Source: Deltaproteobacteria bacterium HGW-Deltaproteobacteria-12
Lineage (GTDB): Bacteria > Desulfobacterota > Syntrophia > Syntrophales > Smithellaceae
NCBI GenBank assembly: GCA_002840565.1
Contig: PHBK01000024.1
Coordinates: 45,876-109,875 of the forward strand
Reading direction: 5' to 3'
Length of the DNA stretch: 64,000 bases
Under the pieces are notes generated by a model. That model ran no database searches and was not told where the DNA came from. It was given only the letters and a program-made list of their open reading frames with translations. Of this stretch, positions 62,698 through 64,000 are shown in pieces; the first letter of the stretch is position 1, and every line of letters starts with the position of its first letter. The position numbers and the translations under genes are program-made.

Positions 62698-63546
62698 CTA
62701 GAAGGCAAAGCTGAGAGTTACTCCACCATAAAGGTATGAACTGCTTCTGTCCGCCGGACTGACGGCACCCTGCAGACCGCGCCCTTTCATTTCATACTTG
62801 GCATCATCAGAAAGCGGGAACACATAAGATGCCGTCGGCGTAACAGTCAATGACTTGGTTACCGCAACAGGTATGGATATTGAAACTGTTCCATCATGAA
62901 AATTATTGTATTTATCCGTCGTGGCTACCGAGCTGCTGTCATACCTGGCATATGTGTTTTCATCATTAGATACCAGATAACTGGCTGTAGCTGCAAGCTT
63001 CAACCCAACCTTTTCATGCAAAGCAAAGGTATGGGAAACTCCGAGCAAAAAATACCACTGATGATAATGATCAATTTCCTTATAGGCTGTCAGCGTCGGC
63101 GACAAAAGAGTATTCAATCCCACTGTTACAAAGATTTCCTGAGAATCAAGCGGGGCTGCCGCTCCGGAATACGGAGCGCCCAAGGCATAATAAATATAAC
63201 CACCACCCACCTGAACCATGCCCAATGCTTTAGAATAAGATATAGTAAGATCAGTCTCCGTGTGTTTACCGCCATAATTTGCCCCGGCAGCGGAATACGG
63301 TTTGGTGTCCAGATTACCCCACGCATTGAAGGTTAAGCCTTTGTAGCTTATTGTGGCCGATGGCTGAAAGACAACACTGCTGCGGGTTAGTTCCTGCCCG
63401 CGCCAAATATAGGCGCTCAGGACGCTTACATCTACCCCGCCTGTAACCTTGTCTGCTTCTTGTTCCGCCCGGGAAGTTACCGGCATCGCGAAAATAACCA
63501 GCAGCATCAATAATAAAAAAAGCATGTTCTTTGTCTTGGTTTTCAT
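62698..63546 (-). CDS. TorF-like outer-membrane porin
   Basis: 282 residues with a signal peptide (MLFLLLMLLVIFAMPVTSRA). The mature part starts VTGGVDVSVLSAYIWRGQEL, the mark of the Gcw_chp/TorF family, then alternating beta strands ending in the C-terminal aromatic residue (YGGVTLSFAF) of outer-membrane barrels. It lies next to a P-II gene. In related bacteria such porins stand beside glnK-amtB, so ammonium or amine uptake is possible. Confidence 0.82.
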   Translation of the reverse strand: MKTKTKNMLFLLLMLLVIFAMPVTSRAEQEADKVTGGVDVSVLSAYIWRGQELTRSSVVFQPSATISYKGLTFNAWGNLDTKPYSAAGANYGGKHTETDLTISYSKALGMVQVGGGYIYYALGAPYSGAAAPLDSQEIFVTVGLNTLLSPTLTAYKEIDHYHQWYFLLGVSHTFALHEKVGLKLAATASYLVSNDENTYARYDSSSVATTDKYNNFHDGTVSISIPVAVTKSLTVTPTASYVFPLSDDAKYEMKGRGLQGAVSPADRSSSYLYGGVTLSFAF

Positions 63547-63573
63547 AGTCTTTAATTCTCCTTTATATTGTTT

Positions 63574-63783
63574 TTATTTATACTGTTCACAATCAATCCC
63601 GTATTTATGAACCTTAGAGGCAAGAACACGCTTGGTTGTGCCTAAAAGTGCAGCAGCGGCAGATTGATTGCCCCTTGTTTTTATCAAAGCATGAATAATA
63701 ACCGACATCTCAGTATCGGAGACGCATCGCTCCAACACATTCTCTTTGGTATTAAACTTATTACTATCCATAATATGATTCAT
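63574..63783 (-). CDS. Small Fis-type helix-turn-helix protein
   Basis: 69 residues; starts at 63783 or at the in-frame ATG at 63771 (MDSNKFNTKENVLERCVSDT). The end MSVIIHALIKTRGNQSAAAA then LLGTTKRVLASKVHKYGIDC is the HTH_8 (Fis) helix-turn-helix usually found at the C-terminus of NtrC-type activators. No AAA or receiver domain is attached. It sits between P-II and the porin, so it may regulate them. It may also be a relic of a longer NtrC gene. Confidence 0.75.
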   Translation of the reverse strand: MNHIMDSNKFNTKENVLERCVSDTEMSVIIHALIKTRGNQSAAAALLGTTKRVLASKVHKYGIDCEQYK

Positions 63784-63792
63784 AATATAACC

Positions 63793-64000
63793 TCACCCGA
63801 TGGCGGTGTTCCCCCGTTCGCCGGTGCTGATGCGAATGCATTCGGCCAGATCAAGAACAAATATCTTGCCGTCACCCACTTCTCCGGTGTGGGCGCCCGA
63901 AGTTATTGCGGTTATTGCCGGTTCCGCAAAATTATCATTGACGGCAATATCCAGCCGGACTTTTTTGAGCAATCCGCCGGCCTCCTTGGCTCCGCGATAA
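63793..64000 (-). CDS. P-II nitrogen regulatory protein, 5' part outside window
   Basis: The last 68 residues of a GlnB/GlnK protein: [20 protein letters not shown], then the PII C-terminal signature [20 protein letters not shown] and [14 protein letters not shown] before the stop. The T-loop start (YRGA) is at the edge; its upper part and the N-terminus lie beyond base 64000. P-II proteins bind ATP, ADP and 2-oxoglutarate and control AmtB or glutamine synthetase. Amt is expected beyond the right edge. Confidence 0.9.
   Translation of the reverse strand, partial: YRGAKEAGGLLKKVRLDIAVNDNFAEPAITAITSGAHTGEVGDGKIFVLDLAECIRISTGERGNTAIG

Overview
The window reads as chromosome of an anaerobic deltaproteobacterium, most likely of the Syntrophales (Syntrophus/Smithella-like). 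This is inferred from gene content and style: 3-hydroxybutyryl-CoA dehydrogenase, a Tim44-domain membrane protein, a TorF-type porin next to a P-II protein, a small rubredoxin-like zinc ribbon, several toxin-antitoxin pairs, many REP-like palindromes and moderate GC. No rRNA or tRNA gene was seen, so the placement is not marker-based.

Layout. 0-1.4 kb: two small conserved proteins and a radical SAM protein. 1.5-19.7 kb: a defence island almost wholly on the minus strand. It holds an AbiEi/AbiEii pair, a DUF4143 ATPase, a type I-C CRISPR array (18 intact repeats, 17 spacers, plus a degenerate distal repeat and one more spacer), its leader, and the operon cas3-cas5-cas8c-cas7-[fic]-cas4-[rhuM-BRO remnant]-cas1-cas2. 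Upstream of cas3 come a stump of a second cas3, a YecA/UPF0149 protein, a GIY-YIG remnant, a YhcG-type nuclease and an ATPase remnant. 19.7-28.8 kb: Tim44-like protein, DUF3795 protein, YhbY, a patatin / PEGA-like / patatin-lipoprotein / FecR cluster, a 429-bp element with 21-bp terminal inverted repeats, fabI, a VOC protein and vapBC. 28.8-41.3 kb: housekeeping genes (hbd, carB, queF, prfC, MBL hydrolase, typA) with a secreted phospholipase C/P1-nuclease-like protein and hicAB. 41.5-46 kb: a stress and proteostasis block (Usp, Hsp20, Lon, FKBP lipoprotein). 46-52 kb: a DUF1113-HD fusion, a SnoaL remnant, an AsmA-like protein and an amidohydrolase. 52-57.6 kb: TetR regulator, HlyD adaptor, two ABC ATPases and two ABC-2 permeases, a complete exporter. 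57.7-62.5 kb: an unrecognised protein, a CNNM/CorC protein and a CPA2 antiporter. 62.6-64 kb: porin, mini Fis-like protein and P-II, probably part of an ammonium locus running off the right edge.

The most informative part is the CRISPR locus. It is a working-looking type I-C system (no Cas6, Cas5 as processing nuclease, canonical leader-array polarity) that carries several scars. A second cas3 N-terminus with a destroyed HD motif lies directly upstream of the intact cas3. A Fic gene with a triple short repeat sits exactly between the effector genes and the adaptation genes. A RhuM gene and a frameshifted BRO antirepressor fragment separate cas4 from cas1. A lone type I-E-like repeat abuts the degenerate distal end of the I-C array. 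The simplest reading is a locus assembled by module replacement, with the effector cassette swapped in, and with phage-type and TA-type genes as passengers. A near-identical 27-bp palindrome lies near both ends of the island.
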